The notes under the pieces: generated by a model
The model's input: the letters and a program-made list of their open reading frames with translations, nothing else
Databases searched by the model: none
What the model was told of the DNA's origin: nothing
Translations under genes and position numbers: made by a program
From: a bacterium
Lineage (GTDB): Bacteria > SAR324 > XYD2-FULL-50-16
Direction: 5' to 3'
Length of the DNA stretch: 35,235 nt
NCBI GenBank assembly: GCA_018830885.1
Contig: JAHJRI010000380.1
Location: 1 to 35,235 of the forward strand
Part shown: positions 8,131 through 16,681 of the stretch, one piece after another
Numbering within the stretch: the first letter of the stretch is position 1
Layout: the number at the start of each line of letters is the position of its first letter

Positions 8131-8544
8131 ATGAGCCTTTCACTCACTGTCGATGATATCATGGACAAACAGTTCCTGACCTTCTCGGCGGACACCTCCA
8201 TTCCCGATGCCATCCAGACGCTGCACACCCGTAAGTATTTCGGTGCCTGTGTCGTGGATAAAACCGGTAAAGTACTCGGTACGCTTTCTGAAAAAGCCTG
8301 TATTCAATTTTATGAAGACGCCCTCCATGGCAGACTGGATAGACCGCTCGATGACATAAAAGTTACTGAAGCCCTATCCCCTGATTTTCTGACGATCTCC
8401 AAATCGCTGGGGGTCGTTCAGGCAGCAGAGATATTGCTTCAGCACCCGATTCGCCGTCTGGCAGTCGTTGAATCGGGCCGGCTCATCGGCCAGATTACCT
8501 GCAGGGACATCGTCAAGGCAGTGCAAAGAATCGGTCAGATATAG
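8131..8544 (+). CDS. CBS-domain pair protein (paralogue 1)
   Basis: 137 residues made only of two CBS motifs. The first covers about 5-65 (VDDIMDKQFLTFSADTSI, then GACVVDKTGKVLGTLSEK) and the second about 75-135 (VTEALSPDFLTISKSLGV, then RLAVVESGRLIGQITCRD). Free-standing CBS pairs bind adenine nucleotides or related ligands and sense energy state, usually through partner proteins; no ligand can be assigned. The start is supported by AGGAG 5 nt before the ATG. A paralogue with the same layout follows after 78 bp, so the two probably share a transcript and may form heterodimers. Confidence 0.9.
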   Translation: MSLSLTVDDIMDKQFLTFSADTSIPDAIQTLHTRKYFGACVVDKTGKVLGTLSEKACIQFYEDALHGRLDRPLDDIKVTEALSPDFLTISKSLGVVQAAEILLQHPIRRLAVVESGRLIGQITCRDIVKAVQRIGQI

Positions 8545-8622
8545 CTGGCTGATTCCCGATAGTAGAAAGTACGACATGTTAACACGCTCATCTTTCCGCA
8601 AACGAATCCGTAGGAGTCAAAC

Positions 8623-9048
8623 ATGCCAGATAAACACACGGTCGCCGATTTCATGGATAGAACCTTCGTCCAGCTCAAACCGGAAATGAAGTTGAGTGAA
8701 GCGCTGGATATTCTGGTCAAGGAACAGCTTATCGCTGCCCTGGTGGTTGACAGTCAATCCAGACCCATCGGCATTTTATCGGAAAAAGACTGCCTCAAGG
8801 AGGTTCTGCATGGCGGGTATAACCAGAGACCCTTGGGCACAGTCAGAGATTACATGCATGAAGCGCCCAAAGCAGTGCCCAGTTCCATGTTGACATCCGA
8901 GCTGTCCCAGTTGTTTTTAAACAGCGACCACCGCAGGTTTCCTGTGATGGATTCAGGACGGCTGGTGGGTCAGATCACACGGCGAGACCTGTTGCGTGGG
9001 TATACCAAGCTCATGCTAAAACAGGATAAGTCTTCCATCCGGAAATAA
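8623..9048 (+). CDS. CBS-domain pair protein (paralogue 2)
   Basis: 141 residues, two CBS motifs: VADFMDRTFVQLKPEMKL with ALVVDSQSRPIGILSEKD in the first half, and VRDYMHEAPKAVPSSMLT with RFPVMDSGRLVGQITRRD in the second. It is clearly related to the preceding gene, sharing the spacing and the GRLxGQIT ending, which points to a tandem duplication followed by divergence. AGGAG precedes the ATG by about 7 nt. It ends 20 bp before the convergent HAD gene. Cytoplasmic nucleotide sensing is the expected role. Confidence 0.9.
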   Translation: MPDKHTVADFMDRTFVQLKPEMKLSEALDILVKEQLIAALVVDSQSRPIGILSEKDCLKEVLHGGYNQRPLGTVRDYMHEAPKAVPSSMLTSELSQLFLNSDHRRFPVMDSGRLVGQITRRDLLRGYTKLMLKQDKSSIRK

Positions 9049-9068
9049 GCAGGTCCCGCCGTCTGACA

Positions 9069-9710
9069 TTACAGGAACTTCAATCCGGTATGCTGTTCCA
9101 GTTCCCCCAGAGCCTGATGGCTGTTCAGGACCTTGATGGTTTTCATGCCCAAAACCCGGGCCGGTTTGAGATTGATACCGAGATCGTCCAGGAACACGCA
9201 CTCCTCTCCTTTGACGTCCATCCGCTTCAGGGCGATTTGATAAATCTCGGGGTCCGGTTTTCTGACCCCTTCCAGGCTGGATTCAATCACCTCATCGAAA
9301 AGCTGCATAATCTCCATGGTCAGAACCAGATGTTCCGACGTCTGTGGAATCGCTGAACCCTTGGCTGATTTGACGTTATTGGTGATACACCCCACCTTGA
9401 AACGGGTCTTGCACATTTTCAGCGCTGCAACCATTTCCGGGCGCACATCTCCCGCCAGTAACGCCAGGACGTTCTTTCCCGGAATGGCATGCCCGGCTGC
9501 CCTGGATTCCGCCTCAAACAGGCGATCAAATGCATCTATCGAAATCTGGTTGCTTTCAAACCGGGCCCAGGCATTATCAGTGGGATTGGTGGCATTGATC
9601 CCCCGGATAAAATCCCGGGGAATCCCGTTTTCCACCTCATAACGGTTAAATGCGTCAAAGGGGCTGGATGTGATCACCCCGCCGAAATCCCATAAAACAG
9701 CTTTTATCAT
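9069..9710 (-). CDS. HAD-superfamily hydrolase, subfamily IA (epoxide-hydrolase N-domain-like)
   Basis: 213 residues. Motif I is WDFGGVI (Asp8) with Gly in place of the usual second Asp, as in the soluble-epoxide-hydrolase N-terminal/ACAD10-like branch. Motif II is CITNN, motif III the lysine in GVRKPDPEIY, and motif IV is FLDDLGINLKPA. Members are phosphatases or dehalogenase-like hydrolases; without the second Asp, phosphatase activity is less certain. It lies 46 bp downstream of the MFS transporter on the same strand, so they may be co-transcribed. Substrate unknown. Confidence 0.87.
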   Translation of the reverse strand: MIKAVLWDFGGVITSSPFDAFNRYEVENGIPRDFIRGINATNPTDNAWARFESNQISIDAFDRLFEAESRAAGHAIPGKNVLALLAGDVRPEMVAALKMCKTRFKVGCITNNVKSAKGSAIPQTSEHLVLTMEIMQLFDEVIESSLEGVRKPDPEIYQIALKRMDVKGEECVFLDDLGINLKPARVLGMKTIKVLNSHQALGELEQHTGLKFL

Positions 9711-9756
9711 AGGTGCTCTTGGTTTTGATGAGTTGTAGAGTTGGTATACGTGGATG

Positions 9757-10968
9757 TCAGGTACTTCTGAGCAGAATGGCCTTTTTCAAAAAGCCCATAA
9801 ACAACGCCAGACCGGTCATCAGGATAAGAAAAGTGGCCAAAAAAATCAGTTTAAACCCGAACCATTCACCGATGTATCCCATCATGACAGAGCCCAACAG
9901 ATTTCCTGCATCAATGGAACCGGTGAAGATGCCACTGATTTTCCCCCGGATCCGGGCCGGTTCGTGACGGACCGCCAGGGCGTTCAGGCAGGGGAAGAGA
10001 AATCCGTGACCCGCCCCCGTGATGAATCCGGCCAGCATCAGCAGCCCGGTGCCGTCGACCTCAATCAGGATGAGATATCCCAGCGCATTGATGGCAATGG
10101 CCCAGGGCACGATGGTCTCCTCTCCGATACGGTCCGCGATCCGGGATCCGAAGACCCGGGTCAAGATCGCACCTCCGGAATAGGCCAGGAAGAAAATCGA
10201 GATACTGGGCAACCCCAGATACTGAACGTAGGGCGATACAAAACCGCTCTGAGTTGCCAGCCCCATTCCAAAAATAATGGAAACCAATCCGACACCAAGG
10301 GTTTTTTTCCGCTTCAAAACGGAAAAAAAAGAGACGCCCTTGTCAGCAGATACCTCCGGAATAAAAGTTTCACGCAGGAACTGCTGCAAAAGAAGTGAGA
10401 TCACCGCCATGGCAGAGGCCGTCAAAAAGAAGACATCAAAACCGAAATGGCGGATAATGGGTTCTGCAATCGCCGGTCCGGCCGCAATTCCAAGAAGCCC
10501 ATGCAGTCCAAAAATGCCCAGGCCCTCATTGAGACGGCTTTCCGGCACGATATCCGAGATGAACGTATAGGCGGACGTAAACCCGATGGCGATCCCGATG
10601 CCATGGACGATCCGAACCAGGAGCAGCAACCCGTAATGCCCGGAAATGTCCCCTTCAAAGAAAATGTGGACGACTGGAACGCCGATCAGAATCAGGGTTC
10701 CCAGAGAGTAACTTCTTTTGCGCCCAATATGATCGACCATTTGAGAGACCCAGGGTCTGAACAACACCGATGAAAGCATCATCGCTCCCATCAGAATGCC
10801 GATATCCGATTTGCTGCCGCCATAGCGGGTAATATAGAGCGGAAAGAGGAAAAACACACTCAGGCTCATGAAAGCAAAAAAATTGGCGATCCAGAGCACA
10901 AAAAACTGGCGGCTATACAGGCTGGCGATCTCTTTTGTCTCCAGAAGAACGATGTCAGGGACTTTCAA
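9757..10968 (-). CDS. Major facilitator superfamily transporter
   Basis: 403 residues, about 12 hydrophobic segments with a cytoplasmic-loop signature VSQMVDHIGRKRSY between segments 2 and 3 and a related AIADRIGEE-type motif in the second half, as expected for a 12-TM MFS permease. The sequence is closest in feel to arabinose-efflux/YfcJ-like exporters; the substrate is not predictable. The only initiator near the N-terminus is TTG at 10968: no ATG or GTG follows the upstream in-frame stop (TAA near 11005-11007), and the ribosome site is weak (GAGC), so the start is uncertain. Probably transcribed with the HAD gene downstream. Confidence 0.85.
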   Translation of the reverse strand: MKVPDIVLLETKEIASLYSRQFFVLWIANFFAFMSLSVFFLFPLYITRYGGSKSDIGILMGAMMLSSVLFRPWVSQMVDHIGRKRSYSLGTLILIGVPVVHIFFEGDISGHYGLLLLVRIVHGIGIAIGFTSAYTFISDIVPESRLNEGLGIFGLHGLLGIAAGPAIAEPIIRHFGFDVFFLTASAMAVISLLLQQFLRETFIPEVSADKGVSFFSVLKRKKTLGVGLVSIIFGMGLATQSGFVSPYVQYLGLPSISIFFLAYSGGAILTRVFGSRIADRIGEETIVPWAIAINALGYLILIEVDGTGLLMLAGFITGAGHGFLFPCLNALAVRHEPARIRGKISGIFTGSIDAGNLLGSVMMGYIGEWFGFKLIFLATFLILMTGLALFMGFLKKAILLRST

Positions 10969-11518
10969 ACAGGGCTCGCATTGGCGGTTAACAAACGGTT
11001 GACGTTATTAAAAGGTAGGTTATTCATCATTCACAGTCAAGGGGGCATCTCTACGCATCCCTTTCCCAGAGGGGTGCCGGGTTTTCAGTTAAAGATGGAT
11101 CGCGGGTCTCCAGCCAGATAGTTCCACACATTTCCTCATCGCGCCCATAGAGTCGTTTAAACCCCTCAGAACATCATATCACGGCCCCATTGGCGAAAAA
11201 GATGCGGACCCGCCAGTAAACGCAGACGTCAAGGGCCTCGGTAAGTTCGCAGTCTATATTGTAGCCCGCCAATCTGGCAGGTCATATTCAGCCCCTGAAA
11301 TCTGCCCGCGCACACAAATAGTGCGTCCTCAAATATTCGATATCATTTTGATATTATATGGATATAACGGGTTTTGAGGTTGCCCCTATCCTTGACTGGA
11401 TTCAGACAAGCATTAAGTGCTTGACAGAAATGTCTGGTAAAGAAAGGATAGCTAAACATCATCAGTCTGTTCAATACTGGTGGATCTTCCCTGAATCAAT
11501 TAAAAAGAGAATGTGAAA
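10969..11518. other. Intergenic region upstream of the cold-shock gene
   Basis: About 550 bases without a supported gene. Near 11041-11083, GGGGGCATCTCT and AGAGGGGTGCC can pair with a small bulge and are followed by TTTTC; this looks like a terminator hairpin on the plus strand, but no plus-strand gene precedes it. An AT-rich stretch near 11335-11370 precedes the cold-shock promoter candidate. Confidence 0.45.
11421..11449 (+). promoter_or_regulatory. Candidate sigma-70 promoter for the cold-shock gene
   Basis: A consensus -35 TTGACA (11421-11426) is followed 17 nt later by a poor -10, AAGGAT. TGTCTG overlaps the spacer and pairs with CAGACA at 11404-11409, so the region could form a hairpin around the promoter. 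A leader of roughly 60 nt would result, shorter than the long thermosensing leader of E. coli cspA. Confidence 0.4.
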
Positions 11519-11719
11519 ATGGCAAATGGCACTGTAAAATGGTTTAGCGATAAAAAAGGTTTTGGATTTATTGAGCAAGAAAACGGCCCCGATGTATTTG
11601 TGCATCACTCAAATATCAATGCCTCCGGCTTCAAATCCCTGAAAGAAGGCGATAGCGTTACCTTTGATATTGAAGAAGGGAAAAAAGGACCCACCGCTGT
11701 CAATGTGAAAACCAACTAA
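11519..11719 (+). CDS. Cold-shock domain protein (CspA family)
   Basis: 66 residues from ATG 11519 (MANGTVKWF, the usual family start); a GTG at 11513 would add two residues. RNP1 is KGFGFI and RNP2 is VFVHHS, both intact. It is a single OB-fold cold-shock domain that binds single-stranded RNA/DNA and acts as an RNA chaperone in the cytoplasm. AAGAGA lies a few bases upstream. A strong intrinsic terminator follows 12 nt after the stop, so it is a monocistronic gene. Confidence 0.95.
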   Translation: MANGTVKWFSDKKGFGFIEQENGPDVFVHHSNINASGFKSLKEGDSVTFDIEEGKKGPTAVNVKTN

Positions 11720-11731
11720 TCAATTACGTCC

Positions 11732-11772
11732 CTGCGTTTCAGCCCTCATCCGGCTGGAACGCAGCGCTTTTT
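11732..11772 (+). terminator. Rho-independent terminator of the cold-shock gene
   Basis: CTGCGTTTCAGCC (11732-11744) pairs with GGCTGGAACGCAG (11752-11764), 13 bp with one G-U pair and a 7-nt loop, followed by CGCTTTTT. Confidence 0.88.
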
Positions 11773-11955
11773 GGGGCCGTCAGCGGGCAGAAGAAAGTCC
11801 GTATTGGCACCCACGCCCCACAGCCAGCTATGCCCGCAGGCTGCCCCGCTTGATACCCCCCCTCGGTTCACCTCCAGGCCCCCTGAAATAAGGCCCTGAC
11901 TTGGCAATCAACCTTCTGCCTGCCAGTCCCCGCACACTGAAGACCATTTTCCAGA

Positions 11956-12969
11956 TCAGGTCACCCGGATATGCTCTCTGGAACGGAACTCCTCCAGACT
12001 CAAGGCGTCACCGGGACAGGTGGTAACACAAACACCGCATCCAAAGCATTTCTCCAGGTCGATCCGCGCAACATCATCCACCGTCATGGCATGGAACTGA
12101 CAGCGATCCACGCAGGTTTCGCAGGCGGTGCAATCATCCTCATTGAGAACAACCCGGAACCGGGAAGGTGCAAAGGAGGAATATCCAATCTCGTTGAGCA
12201 TAAACAGCCCCGTGCAGCAGCAGGCACAAGAGTTACAGATCATCATGTCTTTTTTGACGTTATTCCGTGTTAAATGAACCAGACCTGCTTCTTCGGCCAA
12301 CTCCAGCCGCCGTAACGCTTCATCTCGGCTGATAATCTCCCCAATGCCCCGCTGCACCGCCTCAAAGCCAAAGCCATTCACCATGAGACAGAGATTCACA
12401 TCATCGGGAGCAGTGCAGTTCTTACCCCGACCCACTTCCCTGCCGGTCTGCCGACAGACACAGGGAATGGCCACGACCTGATCAGCACCTTTGATGATCT
12501 CGCGGGCGGAATCGATATCCAGAACAGCCCCTGCGGAGGCCACCGTCTCTTCAATCGGAATCACCCGCATCAACGGCGGTAACTGAAGTTTTTCCAGCCG
12601 GGGTACCAGGGTGTGAAATTCCTTGCGAATCAAATCGTCCCATAACCGCACGTTCTCAGCGCTGATACCCGGAGTGAGCGCGGCCGCATCCCTGATTTCG
12701 ATGATGGCAGGAAAAAGACGGTATCTCCCCGGTTCCAGCATACGCTCATTGACAGCACCTCTGCTCTGCAATTCCAGGATGGCTTGTCTGGCCGTTTCCT
12801 CGTCCAACCCTGTTTTATCTGCAATTTCGACTATCGTCCCCGGCAGTTCGCCGGCAATCCTCAGTTTCTGGTCAGTGTCAAAAAGATCCAGAAGAAGCTT
12901 TCCCAATCGCTCCGAATTGGGAAAGCCCAATTGTTTTGCGTAGGCTTTCAATGGTTCCGGTAACTGCAT
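11956..12969 (-). CDS. 4Fe-4S dicluster protein with N-terminal helical/winged-helix-like domain
   Basis: 337 residues from ATG 12969, which is preceded by AAGGGACGAG; a GTG at 13017 would add 16 residues but has no ribosome site. The C-terminal part holds two ferredoxin motifs, CTACETCVDRC and CFGCGVCVTTCP, for two [4Fe-4S] clusters. Additional cysteine groups precede them: IPCVCRQ, the pair spaced around NCTAPDDVNLC, and ICNSCACCC, which may bind a further metal centre. The N-terminal ~90 residues contain an EIADKTGLDEETARQAILEL segment resembling a helix-turn-helix fold. I recognise this as a type of FeS protein common in anaerobic deltaproteobacteria and archaea but know no assigned reaction. 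Role as an electron carrier or redox-responsive protein is inference. Confidence 0.8.
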   Translation of the reverse strand: MQLPEPLKAYAKQLGFPNSERLGKLLLDLFDTDQKLRIAGELPGTIVEIADKTGLDEETARQAILELQSRGAVNERMLEPGRYRLFPAIIEIRDAAALTPGISAENVRLWDDLIRKEFHTLVPRLEKLQLPPLMRVIPIEETVASAGAVLDIDSAREIIKGADQVVAIPCVCRQTGREVGRGKNCTAPDDVNLCLMVNGFGFEAVQRGIGEIISRDEALRRLELAEEAGLVHLTRNNVKKDMMICNSCACCCTGLFMLNEIGYSSFAPSRFRVVLNEDDCTACETCVDRCQFHAMTVDDVARIDLEKCFGCGVCVTTCPGDALSLEEFRSREHIRVT

Positions 12970-13049
12970 CTCGTCCCTTGCCTCTGGTTGGCCGTCCGTT
13001 TGATGGTATCCAATCACGGTTTGATTCAGATAAAAAACCGTACAAAAAA

Positions 13050-13116
13050 ATAAAGCATTTGCTCGTTTTTTACCACCGACGATTCGCCTGTGTCAACTGA
13101 AATAGAGCAATTGCTC
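13050..13116. promoter_or_regulatory. Two copies of a palindromic GAGCAATTGCTC-type site
   Basis: ATAAAGCATTTGCTC at 13050-13064 and ATAGAGCAATTGCTC at 13102-13116 differ at two of 15 positions. The second contains the perfect 12-bp palindrome GAGCAATTGCTC (13105-13116). Each is followed by a T-rich run. The 52-bp spacing is close to five helical turns. They lie 80-150 bp upstream of the FeS gene start and about 280 bp before the metallophosphoesterase, so they may be paired operator sites. The remaining intergenic DNA (13117-13394) shows no gene. Confidence 0.45.
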
Positions 13117-13394
13117 ACTTTTTCCGGTTTTTACCATCTCCCCTGGGGTTGTTCCTCATTTTTTCCGCGGGGTGGATACGATAAAGCCGGACAAATTGTA
13201 AACGATTTGTAAAGTTTCTTGCGAGACCGACGTCTGAACTGGGATAATGGACAGACAATATCCAGTCCAGTGAAACGGTTTGTCCTGATCCGTTACCAGT
13301 TCCCTTTTCACCGGCTGTACCCGTCATTTGCAGCACAGACCGCTTTTTCAGACATGAACGCAGGAACAGCGGCTCAACCCAAAACAGCAACGAC

Positions 13395-14612
13395 ATGAGA
13401 GTATCCATTTTTTTTATCGCCATTGGCATATTCATCCTCCTGTATACCTATATCGGGCTGAGAATCGTGGTTCCCCTCCAGATACGGCAACCATTGAAAG
13501 CACTGATCTGGTCAGGCATTTTTATTGCGGCGGCATTACCTGTCATCACGATTGTGATGCGGATTTACCAGATAGAAACGGTCTTCAATGATGTCCTGTC
13601 CTGGTTTGCCTATATCACATTCGGATTTGTTTCCATTCTCTTTTTCTTCGTTGTGTTGAAGGATCTGGCAGTCGGCGGCGGATGGCTATTCAGCAAAATC
13701 CACAGCCTGTTTCAACCGCACTCGGCAGAGGCCATGACAGGATCAGCACTGGGGGGTTCCGGTGACAGTCGCAGGCAGATGCTCTGGACAGCTGCCAACT
13801 TAACCGTTTTGGGGATGTCCGGTCTATTGACGGGATGCGGGATGGTTCAGGCACGGTACCAGATCAAAATTGAGAAGGTTACTGTTCCCTTGAATAATCT
13901 GTCCGGATCATTTGAAGGGCTCCGCATCGTACAGATATCGGATATCCATGTGGGCCCCACCATCAAAGGCGGATTTGTGAAAGCGGTGGTGGAAAAGGTC
14001 AATGCCCTGGAACCCGATATGATTGTTCTCACGGGAGATCTGGTAGACGGGTCGGTCAGCTATCTTGAGAAAGAGGTCGCCGCGCTGGCTGAACTGAGAT
14101 CGCCGGGCGGTAAATTCTTTATCACCGGAAACCATGAGTACTACTCCGGTGTTTTTCCCTGGCTGGAAAAAATCAAGTCGCTGGGATTTGATGTTTTACT
14201 GAACGAGCATCGGGTGATCACCAGAAATGGTTCAAACCTTATCCTGGGCGGCGTCACCGATATTTCGGCGGGCAGGATGGTGCCTGAACACCGCTCTGAT
14301 CCGGCCGCATCACTGCTAGGGGCACCCGCAGCGGATACCCGAATCCTGTTGGCACACCAGCCGGTCAGTGTCTACGAGGCCGCAAAGGCCGGCTACGACC
14401 TGCAGTTGTCGGGGCATACCCATGGGGGCCAGTATTTCCCCTATTCAAAACTGATCGGCATGGCGCAACCCTTCGTGGCGGGTCTTTATCGCCATGAGCA
14501 GACCTGGTTATATGTCAATAGAGGAACCGGCTACTGGGGGCCTCCGATACGGTTGGGAGCGCCGGCTGAAATCACAGAGATCACGCTGACCGGAAAAAAT
14601 ATAACTGTTTGA
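13395..14612 (+). CDS. Membrane-anchored metallophosphoesterase (YaeI-like)
   Basis: 405 residues. Three hydrophobic segments occupy about 3-22, 35-55 and 68-92. A second hydrophobic stretch after SRRQMLWTAANLTVLGMSG (about 135-155) resembles a Tat-type or late signal segment before the catalytic domain. The calcineurin-like metal motifs follow in order: SDIHVG, LTGDLVDG, ITGNHEYYSG, LAHQP and SGHTHGGQ. Known relatives hydrolyse phosphodiesters such as UDP-diacylglucosamine-type or nucleotide substrates with two metal ions. The domain probably faces the periplasm given the segments before it (inference). Ribosome site weak; ATG 13395 is the first start before the hydrophobic N-terminus. Confidence 0.88.
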   Translation: MRVSIFFIAIGIFILLYTYIGLRIVVPLQIRQPLKALIWSGIFIAAALPVITIVMRIYQIETVFNDVLSWFAYITFGFVSILFFFVVLKDLAVGGGWLFSKIHSLFQPHSAEAMTGSALGGSGDSRRQMLWTAANLTVLGMSGLLTGCGMVQARYQIKIEKVTVPLNNLSGSFEGLRIVQISDIHVGPTIKGGFVKAVVEKVNALEPDMIVLTGDLVDGSVSYLEKEVAALAELRSPGGKFFITGNHEYYSGVFPWLEKIKSLGFDVLLNEHRVITRNGSNLILGGVTDISAGRMVPEHRSDPAASLLGAPAADTRILLAHQPVSVYEAAKAGYDLQLSGHTHGGQYFPYSKLIGMAQPFVAGLYRHEQTWLYVNRGTGYWGPPIRLGAPAEITEITLTGKNITV

Positions 14613-14799
14613 TATCAAACAATCAACCGGGCCATCCACCGACCGAGCAGACATGCGTGTCCACCATTAAAGTCGTATGACCGACCCCGGATTTGTGAAG
14701 ATCCCTGTAGAATAGAGAGCCATTTCAATATTCAAATGCAACCGTGATCCGCAATCGACGTGGCCCCGGAATCAAATCCGTTCTCCGAATGTTCCCCGG

Positions 14800-16035
14800 T
14801 TAACGCGTCCAGACACCCCCCTGGTCCGACGTATATCCCAGGGAATGATAAGCGGCATCAACGAGGGACTGACCGCGGGAATTGATCATAATCCCTTCTC
14901 CCATGCGGTTCATTGTGTAGGCAAAGGCCAGCCTGCATTCGGGATCGGCAAAACCGAGGCTGCCCCCGGCTCCGGCGTGGCCAAAGGCTTTTTCCCCGAT
15001 GATGAGGCTTTCGTTCCCGAAGAGACGGTGGCGGTTATCCACCCCTTTCATAAACCCCAGGGCAAATCGGGTCGGTATCAGCAGGGTCAGGTCCTGCTGG
15101 GTAGCCATGGAGACCTGGCTCATTCGGGTGATGGTGTCTTTTCTGACCAGTTCAAAGCCATTGCTGGCACCGTCACAGGACAGCGGCGCGTACATGCCGG
15201 CCAGGGCACGGGCGTTGGCAATCCCCCCGCCGCCACCGATTTCGGCTGCGTGGTAGATTCTCTCGTTGGCCATGAATCCGCCGGAATTCAATAGTGCCAG
15301 TGCTGAGATCGAATCTGGCTGGTGCAGGAGCGCCTGCATGAATTCGGAGAGGGCGTCGCCAACGGCATAGCGGTAAAGGAGCATGGGAGAAACCCGCGTC
15401 TCCTGTTCTTCCGGCAAACCGATCCAGAAGTCCAGTTCCAGGGGATCGGCCACATTTTCTTTAAAAAAGGTCCCCAGTGACTGACCTGAAATACGCCGGA
15501 CCAGTTCTCCCACTGTCCAGCCGAAGCTGATCATATGGTATCCGTTGCGGGTGCCGGGCTCCCAGAATGGCTTTTCCGCTTCCAGGCGTTGGATCATATA
15601 GTCCCAGTCGGCATATCCCCCTTTTCGGATCGGCTCCCGGAAAGCGGGCAGACCCGCGGAATGGTTCAGCAGCATCGCAACCGTAATATTCTCTTTGCCT
15701 GCCTGGCCGAATTCCGGCCAGTAATCGACCACCTTTGCATTAAGATCCAGCTGGCCCCGGTCAACCAGAATATGGGCACACAATGCCACGGCCGCCTTGG
15801 TACAGGAAAACACGATGGAGATCGTATCCCGCTGCCAGGGTTTGGTGCCCTCCGGATCGGCCATGCCGCCCCAGAGATCGACCTGGGTTTCACCTTCTAT
15901 CCTGAGGCAAAGACTGGCGCCGTGTTCCTCCCGCTGGTTGAAATTCTGAATAAACGCCGTTAGTACCGATTCGAATGTTGGATCGCAATATCCGTGAATT
16001 TCGCCGTTGATTACTTTTTCATTTACTTCGATCAT
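14800..16035 (-). CDS. Serine hydrolase, class C beta-lactamase/EstB-like family
   Basis: 411 residues from ATG 16035; a GTG three codons upstream (16044) is an alternative. The SxxK motif is SCTK (Ser77, Lys80), the conserved tyrosine lies in RNGYHMISFGW (Tyr166), and a late HAGAGGSLGF segment corresponds to the third motif with HxG replacing KTG. This pattern fits beta-lactamase-fold esterases and D-aminopeptidase-like enzymes rather than true beta-lactamases. There is no obvious signal peptide, so it is probably cytoplasmic. Stands alone. Substrate not inferable. Confidence 0.88.
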   Translation of the reverse strand: MIEVNEKVINGEIHGYCDPTFESVLTAFIQNFNQREEHGASLCLRIEGETQVDLWGGMADPEGTKPWQRDTISIVFSCTKAAVALCAHILVDRGQLDLNAKVVDYWPEFGQAGKENITVAMLLNHSAGLPAFREPIRKGGYADWDYMIQRLEAEKPFWEPGTRNGYHMISFGWTVGELVRRISGQSLGTFFKENVADPLELDFWIGLPEEQETRVSPMLLYRYAVGDALSEFMQALLHQPDSISALALLNSGGFMANERIYHAAEIGGGGGIANARALAGMYAPLSCDGASNGFELVRKDTITRMSQVSMATQQDLTLLIPTRFALGFMKGVDNRHRLFGNESLIIGEKAFGHAGAGGSLGFADPECRLAFAYTMNRMGEGIMINSRGQSLVDAAYHSLGYTSDQGGVWTR

Positions 16036-16681
16036 GGTTTCCACCAGGTTCCGTATTTTTTGTTTCAGCTTTCGTTTCTATTCAGATTCAGCAATAGACA
16101 CCAGGACAGGTATGTCATTGAACTCATTCTCGACATTCTTCGTTGCAAGTCCTGTGAATTTTATCAGAAACAGGTCTCCGCTGCTGCTCAGAAAAAGGGG
16201 TGAATCGTTACCCGCATTCTTTGAAAACCCGTTGAGATCCAGAACCGTCGGTTTTCGGGGACGGCGTTCATCCGGGAAGATGGATTGAGATCCCGGGAGC
16301 ATCCATTCATCTGAAAAGTCCCGTTTTATCCATAAGAATTGCGGTTTTCAGAGGTTCCACCAATGAAATGCGATCATAAGAAACTGGCCTGTCAGCGTCA
16401 AGTGCTCATTTCTTTTATTTTTAACGTCTCAGATGCCTTCCCTGAAATTTCTCCCCTGAATGATACCAAAAAAACGAAGGCCCGGCTAACATCATCTGCC
16501 CCCACCCAATGGCACACCCGTCCCCCATAACCGACCATGTCACTCTCTGGAGGTGATATTTCATTCAACCCACCAACAAAACTGATTTTAAACAGATTGA
16601 CATTGGTTTTCCGATTAATTAAACTGATAGATGTATGCATGAAACTCATTAAACCTATCATTACAGTAAGGGGGAGACCAA
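16036..16681. other. Intergenic region with repeat fragment, no convincing gene
   Basis: About 650 bases. ORFs exist on both strands, for example a 74-residue one at 16078-16302 on the minus strand. None has a good ribosome site or a recognisable fold, and part of that ORF is simply the 25-bp repeat at 16110-16134. Confidence 0.5.
16110..16134. repeat. 25-bp fragment of the palindromic element at 24668-24797
   Basis: The 25 bases starting GTATGTCATTGAAC and ending CTCGAC are identical to 24677-24701, the left arm and adjoining bases of the 130-bp palindromic element. No complementary right arm is seen nearby, so this is a half copy or remnant. Confidence 0.65.

Noticed and set aside
7905..8228. 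107-codon minus-strand ORF upstream of the CBS gene
   Set aside because: Overlaps the start of the CBS gene and its ribosome site; no recognisable product.
9754..10398. 214-codon plus-strand ORF
   Set aside because: Lies over the MFS gene; very polar Gln/Asp-rich translation typical of an antisense frame.
16078..16302. 74-codon minus-strand ORF
   Set aside because: Partly made of the 25-bp repeat shared with 24677-24701; no ribosome site and no known fold.
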